Notes: a model not told the origin generated them from the letters alone. A DNA stretch of 64,000 nt from DATJCV01 sp963707665 (GCA_963707665.1 CAVPQU010000013.1:1-64000); one strand, 5' to 3'. Positions 28,214 through 38,044 are shown, numbered from the stretch's first letter. Numbers and translations: made by a program.

Positions 28214-29211
28214 TTCCCGGCGTAGATGCTGCGACTCGGAATGCCGCTCTTCTCGGCCTTGGCCAGTTGGGCTTCGATGAAGGGCTTGAGCGCGGCTTCC
28301 CATTGCTTGATTTCCTGTGGCGACAGCTCGATCAGTTCACCGCTTTTCTTGCGCCGGATATCGTCCAGCACTTCGGCGCGCCGCGCCGCGTATATGCCGG
28401 CGCCCTTCACGCTCAACGCACGCCCAGTGGTGGCATCGATCGCCGCCTTCTGATCTGGTGACAGGCTGTTGTATTTGGCCTGGTTCATGACGATGTAGAT
28501 CAGCGAGCGCGTCAGTGGGGCGTTGATCAGGTAGTACTTGCCGACTTCGTTGAGATTAAAGTCGCCCGCGGCTGCGATCGGCACCATGGCGGCATCGACC
28601 AGTCCGCGGTCAAGCGCGTTGTACACCTCGGTCAGGGGCATGTGGGAGACCACGCCGCCGAAGTATTCAACCAGCTCGCCTTGTTCACGCGTCGGCACTC
28701 TGATGCGCAAGCCTTTCAGGTCCGCCGGCGTGCGGATCGCCTTGTTCTTCGTCACGAACACCGACAAATCGCCGCTCAAGAGAGCCAGTACCTTGACGCC
28801 CGGGAATTCTTTTTGGAAAAAATTAAACTTGTTCCACAGCTCGTCAGTTGCCTGTGCTTCGCTCTGGTTCCCCGCAAAACCAGGCAGTTCCGTCAGACTC
28901 AGTGCTGGAAACTGGGAGGAAGTGTAGCCAGGGATGCCGAATGCAATATCAGCGATGCCATCGGATGCCATTTTGAACGCACTGGCCGGCTTGCCGCCAA
29001 GCTGTGAGCTTGGAAAAATACGCACAGTCAGCTGCTTGTTGGTCTTGCTTGCTACCTCGTCTGCCCATGGCGTCATCAGATTGCGATGCAGCGCATGGTT
29101 GGCCGACATGAAATGGCCGAATTTGAGTTCTTCGCCCGTCACGCTGGCCGCCAAGCCGAGTGTGCCGATAAAAAGAGCCGCGTGGATAAGTTTGCTTACG
29201 ATGCTTGACAT
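28210..29211 (-). CDS. dctP: TRAP transporter substrate-binding protein (DctP)
   Basis: A 333-residue periplasmic binding protein. The signal peptide (SSIVSKLIHAALFIGTLGLAASVTG) is followed by EELKFGHFMSANHALHRNLMTPWADEV. RTPADLKGLRIRVPTREQGELVEYFGG carries the family's conserved Arg that binds the substrate carboxylate. The ATG at 29211 has GGGGGA four bases upstream; a longer start at 29250 is less likely. Substrate unknown, but a carboxylic acid by family rule, plausibly the 2-oxo acid handled by the enzyme encoded upstream. Confidence 0.88.
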   Translation of the reverse strand: MSSIVSKLIHAALFIGTLGLAASVTGEELKFGHFMSANHALHRNLMTPWADEVASKTNKQLTVRIFPSSQLGGKPASAFKMASDGIADIAFGIPGYTSSQFPALSLTELPGFAGNQSEAQATDELWNKFNFFQKEFPGVKVLALLSGDLSVFVTKNKAIRTPADLKGLRIRVPTREQGELVEYFGGVVSHMPLTEVYNALDRGLVDAAMVPIAAAGDFNLNEVGKYYLINAPLTRSLIYIVMNQAKYNSLSPDQKAAIDATTGRALSVKGAGIYAARRAEVLDDIRRKKSGELIELSPQEIKQWEAALKPFIEAQLAKAEKSGIPSRSIYAGK

Positions 29212-29296
29212 GCATTCCCCCAGGTGGTGAAAGTAGCGTTGATATTTCAACTAACAAATGACCAGCACAATCGAGAGCCCGATCCCGACCTCTGTA

Positions 29297-31010
29297 TTAC
29301 GAGAGAACTTGGGCGGTAACCGGCGCCAGCCTGACTTCGACTACCGCGGCTCTGCCGCCGCGTACCACGGCCTGCGCTTGCCTGAGCGTATCCTGCAAGT
29401 TGGCACGCTCATCCACGTAGAAGCCGATCGCGCCGCCGGTCGCCTCGGCGATTTTCGACAGCTGTGCACCCGCACCCACCGACACGAAATAGTTGTCATT
29501 GCGCTCGGCCGGTCCATCGGGATGCACGTACACGGTCGACAAGCGTGGCGACTTCCAGCCGCCGTTGTTGTAGATGATCGTCAAGTGCGGTGCCTTGTAG
29601 GTGCCGGCCACCCAGTACGCGCTGCTCGGCACACTAAAGAAGAAGCAGCCATCCCCCAGCAGCGTGATCACTTCAGCATCGGGCAGGGCAAGCTTGGCGC
29701 CGATGGCGGCGTTCGCCCCCCAACCGAGTCCGGCCCCGCTGTTGCCGTAATAGCTACCCGGCCTGCTCATCTGCAACACCGAAGGAATGATTGCCGAGGA
29801 CGACGGGCACTCGACCACAATGACGGTTTTCTCATTCACCAGTTCGCGCACTGCGGCGGTCAGCTCGGCCGGAGTGATCGGCCCTTCGGCGGGCACCGGG
29901 CCGGGGCGCATCGCGACCCGCTTCTTGGCATCGGCGATCCATGCGAGCCGCTCAGCACGCCCCGCGATGGGTTTCTCGTCCAGTGCGAGCAACTGGTCGA
30001 GCACCAGGGAGCTATCCGCCTGATACGAGCGCAGCACCGGGAAATGCCAGAAACCGAGGTCTTTCTTCAAGGGATCGAGGTCGATGTGGAACACCTTGGT
30101 GCCGGGAGCCGGCGTCACCTTTGCTTCGATCCATGGCACGTCGATATCGAGCAATAGGATCAGGTCGGCCTCATCGACCAGAGCGTTGCGCTGGTAGCCG
30201 AGGTGGTGCGCGTGATCGCCCGGAAAGTTCAGGTAATGCGGGCCCAGTTCACATACGCCGATGCCGAACAGTTCCGACAACCTGACCAGTTTCTCGACCG
30301 ACTCCTGCTGGTAGCCCATGTAGGTGGTGATGACCAGTGGGCGCTTGGCCGCAGCCAGCGCAGCATGCAACTCCGCCGCGTCAAATGGAGCGATGCCGCC
30401 CAAGCGCGCCAGCGGCCAGTTCTGCTGAGGCTCCTGCGACGGCGGCGCCTTCGCTTCCCACACTTCGCGCGCTGCCGTCAGATAGACCGGCCCCTGCGGC
30501 GCCGAGCAGGCCAACTGGTAGGCACGGTTGACGACCTGCTCCGGCCATCTCCGAGCTGCGCAGCTCGTAGCTCCACTTCATGTACTGATCGACAATCGCA
30601 TGCTGGCGCGGTGCATCCTGGGTGTAGTGGATATACTCGTTGCGGTGACCGAGCGTCGCGGGATTGGTCGATACTGGCGAGAGCCCGGCGACCACGATCG
30701 CCGGCACCCGCCCGCGCGCGGCGTTATGCACGCTGCCGCCCAGGTTCGCGGTGCCCACGTCCACGTGGACCAGCACCACTTGTGGTTCTCTTGTCACCAT
30801 CGCGTAGCCATGCGCGGCGCTCAGGGTCGTCATCTCGTGCGGGCAGACAATAACCTTAGGCATATCGAGACCCTGCTCCTGCATGCCCGCGAACGCGTCC
30901 ATGAATGCGGGATGGTCGCTGCCCAGGTTACTGAAAATGTATTTGACGCCCAACCGCGCGCACAGACGGAGCAATTGCTCAGCTGCGCTTAACGCATTAT
31001 TCTCAATCAC
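29297..31010 (-). pseudogene. Thiamin-diphosphate-dependent decarboxylase/synthase-like enzyme, one-base frameshift
   Basis: Acetolactate-synthase-like ThDP enzyme of about 570 residues. The GTG at 31010 follows AGGAA. The N-terminal PYR domain has the cofactor-activating Glu in CPHEMTTLSAAHGYAM (about residue 59). The C-terminal PP domain has the ThDP-magnesium motif, starting at GDGCFFFSVPSSAYW and ending about 28 residues on at NN. Near 30542 an extra G breaks the frame; removing it gives SSEMAEQVVNRAYQLACSAPQGPVYL and joins both halves. It lacks features that would name the substrate. With an aldehyde dehydrogenase upstream and a carboxylate TRAP importer downstream, a 2-oxo acid decarboxylase (benzoylformate- or phenylpyruvate-type) is the best guess. 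Acetolactate synthase is unlikely in this context. Confidence 0.7.
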
Positions 31011-31141
31011 GTTGCTTTCCTCGGCTTGCCGTCCGCCGCGCGGGTGTGAACCCGTACATGGGCGGCCTGAATGATTCGAACCAGCACCGGCACTCGAAGC
31101 ACCGGCACATCTTTACTGCGTGACGTCAGGCGCCGGCGGCC

Positions 31142-32626
31142 TCATAACAGCCACCCTTCCGGTCCGCTGATCGTGTGGTACCCCTGAAAGCCGAGGACCC
31201 CTTCGTAGCCGAGGTTGCGACCAATGCCGCTCTCCTTGAAGCCGCCGAACGGCCCGCGGTCGTCCTGTCCCAGCGGGCCGTGGTTGTTGATATACGTAGT
31301 GCCCGCCTCGAGCCGGCGCGCCACGCGCAATGCCCGCTCCCGGTCTTCGGTCCAGACCGATGAACACAGGCCAAGATCGCAATCGTTGGCCATGCGAATT
31401 CCCTGCGCCTCGTCATCGATGCGGATAATCGGCAGCGCCGGCCCGAACTGTTCCTTGCGTACGATGTCGAGGCTCGCATCCGGATCGAGCACCAGCACCG
31501 GCTTCTGGAAATAACCCTTGCGGTACAGCTCTTCGTCCGGCACCACGCCCAGCTCCCTGGTCTGCACACCCGCGGCGCGCGCCTGCCCGACCAGATCCGT
31601 AATGACCTTGAGCTGGCGGGCGTTATTGAGCGGCCCCATGGTGGTAGCCGGCAGCAAGCCGTCGCCGACGACCTGGCGTGCGGCAATCTGCGACAGTCCG
31701 TCGACCACTTCGTCGTAACGCGACTTGTGTACATACAGTCGTTTGAGCGCCATGCAGATTTGCCCGGCAGTCATGAAAGTGCCCAGGAACATGCGCATGA
31801 ACGCGGCTTCGTCCAGCACCGCATCCTCGAGGACGATGGCGGCATCGTTGCCGCCCAGTTCCAGCGTGACAGGGGTGAGGTTGCGCGCCGCCATTTGCAT
31901 CACATGCTTGCCGATGCGCACGCTGCCGGTGAAATTGATGGTCCGCACGAGCGGGTGGGTCAGCATCGCGTCGCCAATTTCGGTGGCCTCACCGGTAATC
32001 AGGTTGACGACACCGGGAGGCAACATCTCGGCCAAGCGCGCAATTGTCAGCGCCGGTGCGGCGCAGGAATTTTCCGGCAGCTTGATGACAACCGTGTTGC
32101 CTGCCATGAGCGCTTGCGGCAGTTTGGCGCCGAGGATCGACAACGGCCAGTTCCACGGCACAATCAGCAGTGCGGCGCCGCGCGGCTGGCGCGTGATGAC
32201 GGTGTCGAACGGCGGCCCCTTGAGCCGTTCGTCGGCGCCAAGGCGTTGCGCATAGCCGGCCACTTGCAGAAAACGGCCACCCATCCGGCTCATCTCGATC
32301 CCAGTCTCCTTGAGCACCTTGCCGTGCTCGCGCGTGAACAAGTGAATCCTCGCGCTCAACTCGTCGGCATCGGCGGTCAGGTGCGCAGCAATCTTGCGCA
32401 GATATTCCGCACGGGCTTCGTACGAAAGTGCACTCCACGCCGGAAACGCCGCGTGGGCCGCAGCAATGGCGGCATTCGCGTCCGCGACGCTCGCTTGCGC
32501 CGCGTAGGCGACCAGCTCAGCAGGATTGGCCGGATTGTAGAGCGGCATTTTTCTGCCGCCGGATGCCCTTACGCGTTCGCCATTAATGAATAATTTCGAT
32601 TCAATGATTTCGCTCTCGTTCGACAT
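31142..32626 (-). CDS. NAD(P)-dependent aldehyde dehydrogenase
   Basis: A 494-residue member of the aldehyde dehydrogenase superfamily. VPWNWPLSILGAKLPQALMAGNTVVIKLPE binds the cofactor. INFTGSVRIGKHV precedes the catalytic Glu in VTLELGGND, and the catalytic Cys is in TAGQICMALKRLYV. The C-terminal EQFGPALPI and GPFGGFKESGIGRNLG are family typical. AAGGAG lies eight bases before the ATG. It is the first gene of the operon with the ThDP enzyme and TRAP transporter, and would oxidise the aldehyde released by decarboxylation to the acid. The substrate (aromatic or aliphatic aldehyde) cannot be told from the sequence. Confidence 0.88.
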   Translation of the reverse strand: MSNESEIIESKLFINGERVRASGGRKMPLYNPANPAELVAYAAQASVADANAAIAAAHAAFPAWSALSYEARAEYLRKIAAHLTADADELSARIHLFTREHGKVLKETGIEMSRMGGRFLQVAGYAQRLGADERLKGPPFDTVITRQPRGAALLIVPWNWPLSILGAKLPQALMAGNTVVIKLPENSCAAPALTIARLAEMLPPGVVNLITGEATEIGDAMLTHPLVRTINFTGSVRIGKHVMQMAARNLTPVTLELGGNDAAIVLEDAVLDEAAFMRMFLGTFMTAGQICMALKRLYVHKSRYDEVVDGLSQIAARQVVGDGLLPATTMGPLNNARQLKVITDLVGQARAAGVQTRELGVVPDEELYRKGYFQKPVLVLDPDASLDIVRKEQFGPALPIIRIDDEAQGIRMANDCDLGLCSSVWTEDRERALRVARRLEAGTTYINNHGPLGQDDRGPFGGFKESGIGRNLGYEGVLGFQGYHTISGPEGWLL

Positions 32627-32671
32627 GCAAAGCGCTCCTTCGATGTGGATGACTTAAGTGCAGATCATGCG

Positions 32672-32710
32672 AAAAAAGGCGGCAGACGCCCCGCCGCGCG
32701 GGGCGCTGCC
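32672..32710 (-). terminator. Rho-independent terminator of the porin gene
   Basis: On the minus strand a GC-rich hairpin (GGCAG, CGCCCCG, CCGCG loop, CGGGGCG, CTGCC in plus-strand order) is followed by six T. It begins 15 bp after the porin stop and precedes the aldehyde dehydrogenase start. Confidence 0.85.
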
Positions 32711-32725
32711 TGTCGCGGAAGACAG

Positions 32726-33817
32726 TTAGAACTGATGGAACATGCCGACCGAGATGCCGGTCTGCTTGCTCTGACCTTCAGGTGAGATGGTTCCGATCGC
32801 CACGCCGCTAAATGTCGAATGATCGACTTCGAGATAGAGCGAAGTCCGCTTCGAGAGCGGCTTTTGCAGGGCTACCATGGTCATGTTCTTCTTGCCGTCA
32901 TCCCCACCCAGCTTGTACTTGGTGAAGTAATGCGCACCCGTCAGCCACAGGTCCGGGCTGATGAAATAGGTCACCCCGCCCCACATGGTGTCCGATTTCG
33001 TGGTCGCCACCGCGGTGCCGGTCTTTTGCTTGTCGCTGAGAAGACCTGCCGTGAAACGGAATGCGCTGGTGCGGTACGCACCACCGGCGGTGAACTGGCT
33101 GTTGTCCTGATAAGACGCGGGAGCAGGAGCAATCGCGACATTTGCTTTCTTCGCCGTGTACGCGGCGCCAACAGCAAACGGACCGTTCGCATAGCTCAAG
33201 CCGAGTGCGGTCGCAGCGTTGTCACTTGAGCTGCCGGCAACTTCCCCTAGGGCATGCTCAGCGCGCACGGTGAAGCCATTGAAGGTGCCGCTGTACTGAA
33301 TGTCGTTGTCAAAGCGGGAGCCGCCGAAGTGACCAAAACGGTTCCCGCATGCCGCTGGAAGTGCCGGCCGCGCCACGTACGCCCGGCACGATACCGGTAA
33401 AAGAAAAGTGGGTGAGCTTGAACGGCTCGTACAGTGCAATCGTGTTGAACGCAACGCTGTATTGACGACCGAAGCCGAGCGAGCCCCAAGGGACCGGACA
33501 AGCCGACCTTGGCGGTCCGGTTAAACAGCCTGTTCGGCGCCATTGTCCAACGCACCCGTGCCGATGTTGAAGCCACTCTCCAAATGGAAATCCGCCTTCA
33601 ATCCGTTACCCAGGTCCTCGACGCCACTAAACCCGATGCGGTTGGCACCAAGGTTGCCGATTGATCCCATCGACAGTTTGCTGTCACCCGCCTTATTGAC
33701 ATTGGTCAGATGGCGAACACCACCATCGATTGATCCGAATACCTTGATGTCAGCTTGGGCGTGCGCAACAGCTGCGAAGGAAGTCAATAATGCGACAGCC
33801 TGAAGTAATTGTTTCAC
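32726..33817 (-). pseudogene. General porin (Burkholderiales-type trimeric beta-barrel), three frameshifts
   Basis: Outer-membrane porin of about 363 residues. It starts at the GTG at 33817 (GGAG nine bases upstream) with signal peptide MKQLLQAVALLTSFAAVAHA, then QADIKVFGSIDGGVRHLTN. It ends with the expected terminal phenylalanine, GISVGMFHQF. Three single-base insertions interrupt it: near 33530 (QAV should read QLFNRTAKVGLSGP), near 33492 (GPWGSLGFGRQYSVAFN restored) and near 33345 (MRNRFGHFGGSRFDND restored). Each is beside a short homopolymer, and together they return to the original frame. This pattern speaks for sequencing error. It probably admits small hydrophilic or aromatic acids across the outer membrane. 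Confidence 0.8.
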
Positions 33818-34621
33818 TCTATTTATCTCCAAGAATTGGGTTCTATTAGGTTCTGATCGCTTACCAACTAAGCAATCGCGACGGCAGAATCCACACGAGC
33901 AATCCGCACGAGGCGAGCCGCAAGCGAATCACCCTTTGTCGTCTTTCTGACAATGTGTGCCGCGGGCAAGTATGTGGAACTGGCATTGAATAAACAACGC
34001 CTCTAACTAGATATCAGCTATGCATAAAGCACCGCTTTGCATGAATCCCAACTTGGAATCTGCGTGAGTGGGAAAGACAGATTTCCACGCTGCTGTTTCA
34101 AGGCGCACTCATTCGTGGCCTGCTGCAGCAGGCGGGATTCCTCCTATGTGGCTGCGGCGTTTGTAATGCAGACGCCATTCTTGCTGGCCAGCTTCACCTC
34201 CGACGTCGGGGGTGAACTTACGGGTGTTTATATCGGCCGTTTTTTGGAATATCGCGACTCTTCTCAGCCTCGCCACGATTCGAACTCAGATAGAAAATGG
34301 CCTGGCTATCGCGAGCGATCCTGATTCTCCGCGCTCTACTAAAAAAGCACGGCTGGCACGCTTTACCTTAGAAAAAACCGTCGTTATCTTATAGTGGCTC
34401 CGGCATGCCGGCCATGCAGCGCGCGCAGCCTCCGCCTTTCTACCCCCGTTCCTGATCGCCTGTTTTCGCATAACAGCTAGTGTTTGTGACGAATTGTTCA
34501 AGCCGAAGGGCATTGCTACCATCGGTTCAATTTTTTCTGATTGAGCGACACCTTCGCTGGTACGGCCTCATGCCGCCTCGGCAACGCGCTCCATCGGGTG
34601 TCTTACAAATAAATCGAAAAC
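33818..34621. other. Intergenic region between porin and ligI
   Basis: About 800 bp without a gene I can support; a 95-codon plus-strand frame near 34037-34324 has no family features. An imperfect inverted repeat, ATGCATAAAGC and GCTTTGCAT, lies at 34020-34042. Promoters for the leftward porin gene and the rightward ligI operon must lie here. Confidence 0.45.
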
Positions 34622-35518
34622 ATGGAAAACAATATGAAATCGTGCATGCCTCCCGATCCGAATCCCCGCGCGCCCCGGCAGGCACTGCCGGCCGGCGCAT
34701 GCGATGCGCACTGCCACGTATTCGGCCCTGCTGCCACCTTTCCCTACGCGGCCGACCGCAGCTATACGCCGCCGGACGCACCGGTCGACAGCCTGATGCA
34801 ATTGCATGACTTCCTCGGATTGCAACGCGGGGTAATTGTGCAGGCCAGTTGCCACGGCACCGACAACACGGCCATGATCGATGCGATCGAGCGCGGCAAT
34901 GGCCGTTACCGCGGTGTGGCGATTGTCGACGCCTCAATCACCGACGAACAATTGGCCGATCTACACGCAAAGGGCGTGCGCGGTGTGCGCTTCAATTTCG
35001 TCGCGCATCTGGGCGGCGCACCGGACTTGGAGGTGTTTGACCAGGTTCTGCGTCGCATCGAGGCTCTTAATTGGCACGTGGTCTTGCACCTGGATGCGCA
35101 AGACATCGGCACCTACAGTGACCGCATCAACCGGCTCCGCGTGCCCTTCATCATCGACCACATGGGTCGCGTGCGTGCCGAAGCTGGCTTGGAGCAACAG
35201 CCGTTTCGGCAGTTGCTTGACCTGATGCGCAACCCGCTCGCCTGGGTCAAGGTATGCGGTTCGGAGCGGGTATCGGCGGGACGTCGCCCGTTCGACGATG
35301 CCATCCCGTTCGCGCGCACTCTGATCGAAGCTGCACCCGAGCGTGTGCTGTGGGGCACCGACTGGCCGCATCCGAACATTTCAAAGGACATGCCCAACGA
35401 TGGCGAATTAGTCGATCTGCTGCTCGACTTCTGCGACGACGCCGGCCTGCGCCAGAAACTGCTGGTGGACAATCCGGCAGCGTTGTACGACTTTCCGGAA
35501 TTGGCCGTTGCCGCTTGA
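34622..35518 (+). CDS. ligI: 2-pyrone-4,6-dicarboxylate lactonase
   Basis: A 298-residue amidohydrolase-superfamily enzyme that opens 2-pyrone-4,6-dicarboxylate to 4-oxalomesaconate in the protocatechuate 4,5-cleavage pathway. Clear LigI features: LPAGACDAHCHVFGPAATFPYAADRSYTPPDAP, VIVQASCHGTDNTAMIDAI, FNFVAHLGG, VPFIIDHMGRV and the catalytic WGTDWPHPN. The start may be the ATG at 34622 or at 34634. It lies 14 bp before a dehydrogenase gene and then an MFS gene on the same strand, so it is separated from the main lig genes by about 17 kb of other operons. Confidence 0.93.
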   Translation: MENNMKSCMPPDPNPRAPRQALPAGACDAHCHVFGPAATFPYAADRSYTPPDAPVDSLMQLHDFLGLQRGVIVQASCHGTDNTAMIDAIERGNGRYRGVAIVDASITDEQLADLHAKGVRGVRFNFVAHLGGAPDLEVFDQVLRRIEALNWHVVLHLDAQDIGTYSDRINRLRVPFIIDHMGRVRAEAGLEQQPFRQLLDLMRNPLAWVKVCGSERVSAGRRPFDDAIPFARTLIEAAPERVLWGTDWPHPNISKDMPNDGELVDLLLDFCDDAGLRQKLLVDNPAALYDFPELAVAA

Positions 35519-35531
35519 AGTGGAGTTACCC

Positions 35532-36461
35532 GTGAGTCAGAAAAAAAAAATTAATGTCGGAGTGATCGGCTATGGCGAAGTAGGCGCCATTTTCGCAGCC
35601 GGCCTGCGTGAGGGTGCAGGCGCGACCGTCAGCGCCTATGACAGGAAGTTTAATGACGCGGCGACTGGAGCAAAGGCGTTTTCCTCATGCAACGAAGCGT
35701 CGGTGCGCGCACTACGCTCGATGCAGGAACTTCTGCCCGGAATCGATCTGGTCATTTCCGCGGTCACTGCCTCATCCACACTCGATGTCGCCGCTGAAGC
35801 GGCGCGCCATATCGCACCGGGAACCCTTTATCTCGACCTCAACTCGGCGTCGCCGGAAACCAAGAGACAGTGCTCACGGCTGATCACAGCGGCCGGCGGC
35901 CGCTACATTGAAGCGGCTGTGATGACCTCGGTTCCGCCATACGGCATCAAGGTACCGATGCTGTTGGGCGGCGAGCACGCAAGCACTGCGGCCGAGCTGC
36001 TGACAAGCCTTGGATTCGAGGCGAATATCGCCAGCGCCGACATCGGCGTCGCTTCCGCCATCAAGATGTGCCGCAGCGTCATGATCAAGGGTATGGAAGC
36101 GATGGTGATCGAGAGCCTCGTGTCGGCGCGCAAATTCGGCGTCGAGGAGCATGTCCTGTCCTCATTGGCCGAAACCTTCCCCGGCATCGACTGGCCGCAA
36201 CAAGCGAGTTATTTTTTCAGCCGCGTTGTCCAGCACGGCAAGCGCCGCGCCGAGGAAATGCGCGAGTCGGCGCGCACCGTAAGCGAAGCCGGGCTTGATC
36301 CGTGGATGCCGACGGCAACCGCGAATCGACAGGACTGGGTTGCGCAACTCACCACCTCCGGCGAGTTCGCCGGCTGCGACAAAGACGCCAGCTGGCAGCG
36401 GTATGCAGACTGCATGCTTGCCGTCATCGCGCGCCAAGACGACAAGCGGGCTGGAAATTGA
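35532..36461 (+). CDS. NAD(P)-dependent oxidoreductase, 6-phosphogluconate dehydrogenase-like with DUF1932 C-terminus
   Basis: A 309-residue dehydrogenase of the beta-hydroxyacid/6-phosphogluconate dehydrogenase superfamily. The Rossmann motif is NVGVIGYGEVGAIFAAGL. LYLDLNSASPETKRQ is the substrate-site segment, and the catalytic Lys is in ASAIKMCRSVMIKGMEAM, where the C-terminal helical DUF1932-type domain begins. GGAG six bases before the GTG at 35532 fixes the start; a 10-A run directly follows it. It is tightly coupled to ligI. No LigC-type (Gfo/Idh/MocA) dehydrogenase for 4-carboxy-2-hydroxymuconate-6-semialdehyde is in the window, so this protein is a candidate for that oxidation, or for reducing a pathway intermediate. 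That role is inference only. Confidence 0.8.
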   Translation: MSQKKKINVGVIGYGEVGAIFAAGLREGAGATVSAYDRKFNDAATGAKAFSSCNEASVRALRSMQELLPGIDLVISAVTASSTLDVAAEAARHIAPGTLYLDLNSASPETKRQCSRLITAAGGRYIEAAVMTSVPPYGIKVPMLLGGEHASTAAELLTSLGFEANIASADIGVASAIKMCRSVMIKGMEAMVIESLVSARKFGVEEHVLSSLAETFPGIDWPQQASYFFSRVVQHGKRRAEEMRESARTVSEAGLDPWMPTATANRQDWVAQLTTSGEFAGCDKDASWQRYADCMLAVIARQDDKRAGN

Positions 36462-37774
36462 CCATATCTTCGTCGTCTTTTTCAAACGGTTTCAGTGTTC
36501 TGCGCCACCGTGATTTCACGCTGTACTTGCTGGCTCGCATACTCGCCACCGTCGCCGTGCAGATGCAAAGCGTTGCAATCGGATGGCAGGTTTACGCCAG
36601 CACCGGCGACGTGTTTGACCTGGGACTGGTGGGCTTGGCCCAATTCGCGCCATTCCTGGCGCTGATCCTGGTGGCCGGCCACATAGCCGACCGCCATAAC
36701 CGCCGCAATATCATTGCCTTGTGTTTCGGCATGCAGATGGTATGCGCTGCCCTGCTGCTCTGGTACACCGTAGCGGGCGTGACGGCAATAGGAATGGTGC
36801 TTGCGGTGCTGGTCTTGTTCGGCAGCGCGCGCGCATTCATGGTGCCGGCGAGCCAGGCCATTGTAGTCAACCTGGTGCCGCCGGAGAGTCTGGGAAAAGC
36901 AGTTGCACTGAACACCTCGACATTCCAGCTGGCAGTGATCGTCGGACCGACGCTGGGCGGACTGCTGTACCTGCTCGATCCCGTGGTGGTGTATGGACTG
37001 GTTGCGGCCTTGTTGCTGTTGTCGATTGCACTCATGCTGAGTACCCGGCCGATTCCCCAGGCCACCAACGTTAAGCCTATCTCCTGGCACAGCCTGCTCG
37101 AAGGCATGCGCTTCGTGCGTTCGCGGCCGGTGGTAATGGGTGCCATTTCGCTGGACCTGTTCGCCGTGCTGTTCGGCGGCGCCACCGCTTTGCTGCCGGC
37201 AATCGCGCACGATATCCTGCACGTTGGCCCGAGCGGATTGGGATTGCTGCGGACCGCGATTGGCGTGGGCGCGGCCTTGACCGCGATCGGCCTGGCATTC
37301 TATCCGGTCACGCGCAACGTCGGACGCGCCATGTTCATCGGCGTGGCCGTATTTGCGGTCGGAACGATCGTGCTTGGACTGTCCGGCAGCTTGGTGCTAT
37401 CGCTGTGCGCATTGTTCCTGATGGGCGCCGGGGACATGGTCAGCGTCTACATCAGGCACATGCTGGTGCAACTGGAGACGCCGGATGCGATTCGGGGTCG
37501 GGTCAGTGCAGTCAACGCGGTTTTCATCGGCGCATCGAACGAGCTTGGCGAATTTGAATCAGGCGTAACTGCACGCTGGTTCGGCCTGGTAGGCGCCCTG
37601 GTGTTCGGCGGCGCCGCGACGCTGGTCGTGACTGGCTTGTGGTGGAGAAAATTTCCGGTATTGCGCAATATGGACCGCTTTCCGAAGCCAAATGATGGCA
37701 CGCCGGAGGCAGATCTCGACCAGAACGCGGCCCTTGCGGGAAATGCGGTCGCGGTGTCCGGGCAGCAGAAGTAA
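36458..37774 (+). CDS. MFS transporter (MFS_3, EntS-like)
   Basis: A major facilitator of about 438 residues with 12 predicted membrane spans. FTLYLLARILATVAVQMQSVAIGWQVY and the loop GHIADRHNRRNII (the MFS motif A equivalent) are in the first half. RFVRSRPVVMGAISLDLFAVLFGGATALLPAIA starts the second half. The TTG at 36458 overlaps the previous stop (TTGA); no better start precedes the first span. Operon with ligI and the DUF1932 dehydrogenase suggests export or import of an aromatic acid or pathway intermediate. Family members are mostly exporters. Confidence 0.78.
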   Translation: MTISSSSFSNGFSVLRHRDFTLYLLARILATVAVQMQSVAIGWQVYASTGDVFDLGLVGLAQFAPFLALILVAGHIADRHNRRNIIALCFGMQMVCAALLLWYTVAGVTAIGMVLAVLVLFGSARAFMVPASQAIVVNLVPPESLGKAVALNTSTFQLAVIVGPTLGGLLYLLDPVVVYGLVAALLLLSIALMLSTRPIPQATNVKPISWHSLLEGMRFVRSRPVVMGAISLDLFAVLFGGATALLPAIAHDILHVGPSGLGLLRTAIGVGAALTAIGLAFYPVTRNVGRAMFIGVAVFAVGTIVLGLSGSLVLSLCALFLMGAGDMVSVYIRHMLVQLETPDAIRGRVSAVNAVFIGASNELGEFESGVTARWFGLVGALVFGGAATLVVTGLWWRKFPVLRNMDRFPKPNDGTPEADLDQNAALAGNAVAVSGQQK

Positions 37775-38044
37775 GCGGCACCACCGGCGCCCCGAACCAG
37801 AGTCGCATTGCGATTAAGCTGGTGGGGCGCCGCCGCGCACTCGCCAACATGGCGCTGTGCATGTGCTGCCCCTGTTGCTTCGAGACGCAGCCAGATAGGT
37901 TTGCTGGTTGAGGCAGGATAGTAGCGGCGAGATGGCGGCAAGCACAGCCTGCTAACTCAAGGACCAGGCAATTTTTCCGGCAAAAATAACCTTAGACAAC
38001 CGCTATTGCATGCAATTGGGGGCACGACCTTGGCCACCACGCCT

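Noticed and set aside
34037..34324. 95-codon plus-strand frame between the porin and ligI
   Set aside because: No ribosome site, no recognisable family and Cys/Arg-rich composition; more likely a chance frame in a promoter region.
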